The notes under the pieces: generated by a model
Told to the model about the DNA's origin: nothing
What the model saw: the letters and a program-made list of their open reading frames with translations, nothing else
Databases searched by the model: none
Made by a program: the position numbers and the translations under genes
Part shown: piece by piece, positions 62,071-64,000 of the stretch
Layout: every line of letters begins with the position of its first letter
Position numbering within the stretch: the first letter of the stretch is position 1
Source of the DNA: Formicarius rufipectus
Taxonomy: Eukaryota > Chordata > Aves > Passeriformes > Formicariidae
Assembly: GCA_013399695.1 (NCBI GenBank)
Contig: VXAU01004002.1
Coordinates: 183,909-247,908 of the forward strand
DNA: 64,000 bases
Reading direction: 5' to 3'

Positions 62071-64000
62071 ACAAACACTAGTAATCTATTAAGACTTTTC
62101 CCTTGTGGATGTGGAAAGGATTGCTGTATTTGATGACTTTAACCTACATTATTCAGTGCTACTTGCCCTTAACTGTTACTCTCAGGTAATAGTTAATTAA
62201 TGTGTTATATACTAGTATAAGTACTATATTGTATACTAGCATGACAATGGCAGCTGTATCCATAGTAATAGTATTAATTTTCAGGTTTTGGATATGTCTT
62301 TTTTTTTTTTGGTAACCATTCTAAAATTTATCTGTGCTAATGTTTTGTCTGTTATTTCACTACTTAGTATGTATCTGGTGCTGCTTCCTTTTTCATGAAA
62401 ACTTATTATATTAGTACTGCTAATATATTAGTATATTAGCATTGTAAAGAGCAATCTATCAAATTATCTATTTAGTCATGTTATTTAAATATTCCCCCTC
62501 ATCTGATTTGCACTTAGGAATTACTGTGCTTTATACTATAGCATAACAGTGTATAATAAGGAGTAATAATTTACAGCTTTTGTCTCCAGAAAAGTCTCTT
62601 GTGTGGTGCTAGACCAGGGGCTGCACTGGATGCTGTTGGGAAGTCAGATCAGCAACACTGGGAGATGTGGTCCGTCACAAGACCATTTTTCAACTGTTTC
62701 TCGTTAATACCCGGTACCACTGGAAGTATCTGTGTTTGCTCCTAAGAGGATGTTTTTGTCAACAGCATCTTTATCAAATACGGTTTTATTTTAAAATGGG
62801 GTCCAGGTGGAAAGGAAATGCATTATCTGCCATCTTTATCCCTTTTTTTTCTGCAGCACAGAGGTACACTCTAAGTGAAATAAGGTTTATGCTTAAAGAA
62901 TATGAACATTGTGTAGTCAGAATCAGCAGTTAGAAAACAGCAGAATTAGGGTTGAGTGGGCAGCCTGTACTTGGATGGTCTGTAAATGCTCGTCCGGTCC
63001 TTTTTATGTCGTGTGTGTGTTGGTGTGAGCACACCTATGTAGGAAGCCAGGTGGGCAGGGGACAACCCAACTCTCTGCAGCTTGCTGTCCATGAGAAATC
63101 ATAGCCATGAAGACCCCTTTCATCAGATGGGTATAAATGAGTGACTGTCCAACTTCACAGATGCTCCATTATCATGATGATTGTGGTTTGGGTGTATGGG
63201 CACGCTGGTAACTGCTGCAGGTTTGGAGTCCTGTGTCACTGCACTCACTGCTTCTGTCTGACACTCCTAGGGACAGCTTGATTTGGAAAGTTTTCACTGG
63301 ACTGTTGTGGCCCTGGAAGAAGCTGCTAATTTGTATTTTTGGCTTTTGGCAGAGCCACACAATGTGTCCCATACTTGGCAGCAACGACTGCGTGGCTTGA
63401 TAGCTTTCGTTGCGTCTTTGAATCACCCAGCTCAGCTGAAATATTGCAGTAGGAGTTTTGTGGTTTTTTTAGGGGTTTTCACAATACATGGTGTTTGGAA
63501 AACCCATAATATATTTTTGTCTTGTTACACGTTAGAGAAGCTTAAGAAACCATGGGTGCTGCACAGTCAGCCTTGCATACCATGAAGATATATCTTAGTG
63601 TGTTCTGCTAGGCTAACATGTAATATGTGAACTACTTAAATTGGTCTCTTCTAATCCCTCTTCCTGATAACTATGGGGTAAACTGGAAAGTTTTTTAGGA
63701 GACACAGCTTAGGACCCAGTACTGCAGTAACTCTGTAAGAGGCTAAGTGAATAAACTTTATTTGCCTTTTTATTTTTAAAGCCACAGCTGGCTGCCTATA
63801 TGGCATCCTGCTGTTCAATAGTTGCAAAAAGGACACCTTTCTGCAGAAAGATCGGTGAACCCACATGTGTGGGTCTCCTTAATCTCTTTTTGCCAATCCC
63901 TGGTGTGGTGGAGAAGGGTGGTGTGCCCCCTCTAGCCTCCTGTTCCTCCAGCGCTGCAGAGCAGAGGTGGCTGAGCCCCTAGGGCAGAGCACACCCTGAG
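62071..64000 (+). other. Inferred intron to window end
   Basis: No gene recognised. It includes an AT-rich patch of TATACTAG and TATTAG words (62200-62445) with a 9-base-arm inverted repeat at 62419-62440, and a GTGT patch near 63008-63025. Open frames at 62667-62933 and 63283-63585 lack splice and family support. Confidence 0.4.

Noticed and set aside
62419..62440. AT-rich inverted repeat with 9-base arms
   Set aside because: Composed almost only of A and T within a low-complexity patch, so chance symmetry is likely.

Overview
The window looks like bird nuclear DNA, probably from a songbird. The evidence is four CR1 retrotransposon pieces with the avian CR1 3' end (a CATAGAAT-type octamer next to a GGTTGGA/TCCAACC core), an ERVL-like solo LTR that opens with TGTCCTGGTTT on its own strand, AT-rich and mostly CpG-poor sequence, and one vertebrate-style CpG island. 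Single Ns (26127, 26247, 47157) and a 40-base N run (26887-26926) show a draft assembly. There is no prokaryotic or organellar gene, no CRISPR array, and I recognised no tRNA, rRNA or known microRNA.

Layout. 1-25.1 kb is gene-poor, AT-rich DNA. It holds a short CR1 tail (6.25 kb), a longer CR1 with reverse transcriptase remains (7.4-8.3 kb), T/G-rich tracts (9.2, 13.9-14.1 and 22.4-22.6 kb), a GC-rich block with a back-to-back pair of kappaB-like sites (12.4-12.9 kb), and a decayed L2-like reverse transcriptase on the minus strand (16.95-17.9 kb). 25.3-26.8 kb is a CpG island with GC boxes, G-rich repeats and a good splice donor at 26574/26575, which I read as the promoter and first exon of a plus-strand gene. 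27-64 kb looks like the long 5' introns of that gene. One well-bounded internal exon candidate lies at 32844-32928, and a weaker one at 29466-29515. The rest is intronic, with CR1 pieces at 46.76 and 61.58 kb and the solo LTR at 50154-50842, which is antisense to the inferred gene.

How it fits together. The CpG island, the donor, the 32.9 kb exon and an apparent shift to T>A and G>C on the plus strand downstream all suggest one large gene that starts near 26.5 kb, reads rightward and continues past the window. I could not identify it: the exon carries too little peptide. No complete protein-coding gene is visible. Nearly all open frames are chance frames in noncoding DNA, and the clear protein signals come from CR1 and L2 reverse transcriptases.

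No undescribed multi-gene system is evident. The points most worth checking are the LTR with its exact 5-bp target duplication, the L2 fossil, the kappaB palindrome, the (GGGTT)n quadruplex tract, the one-way orientation of the T/G tracts, and the unidentified gene start.
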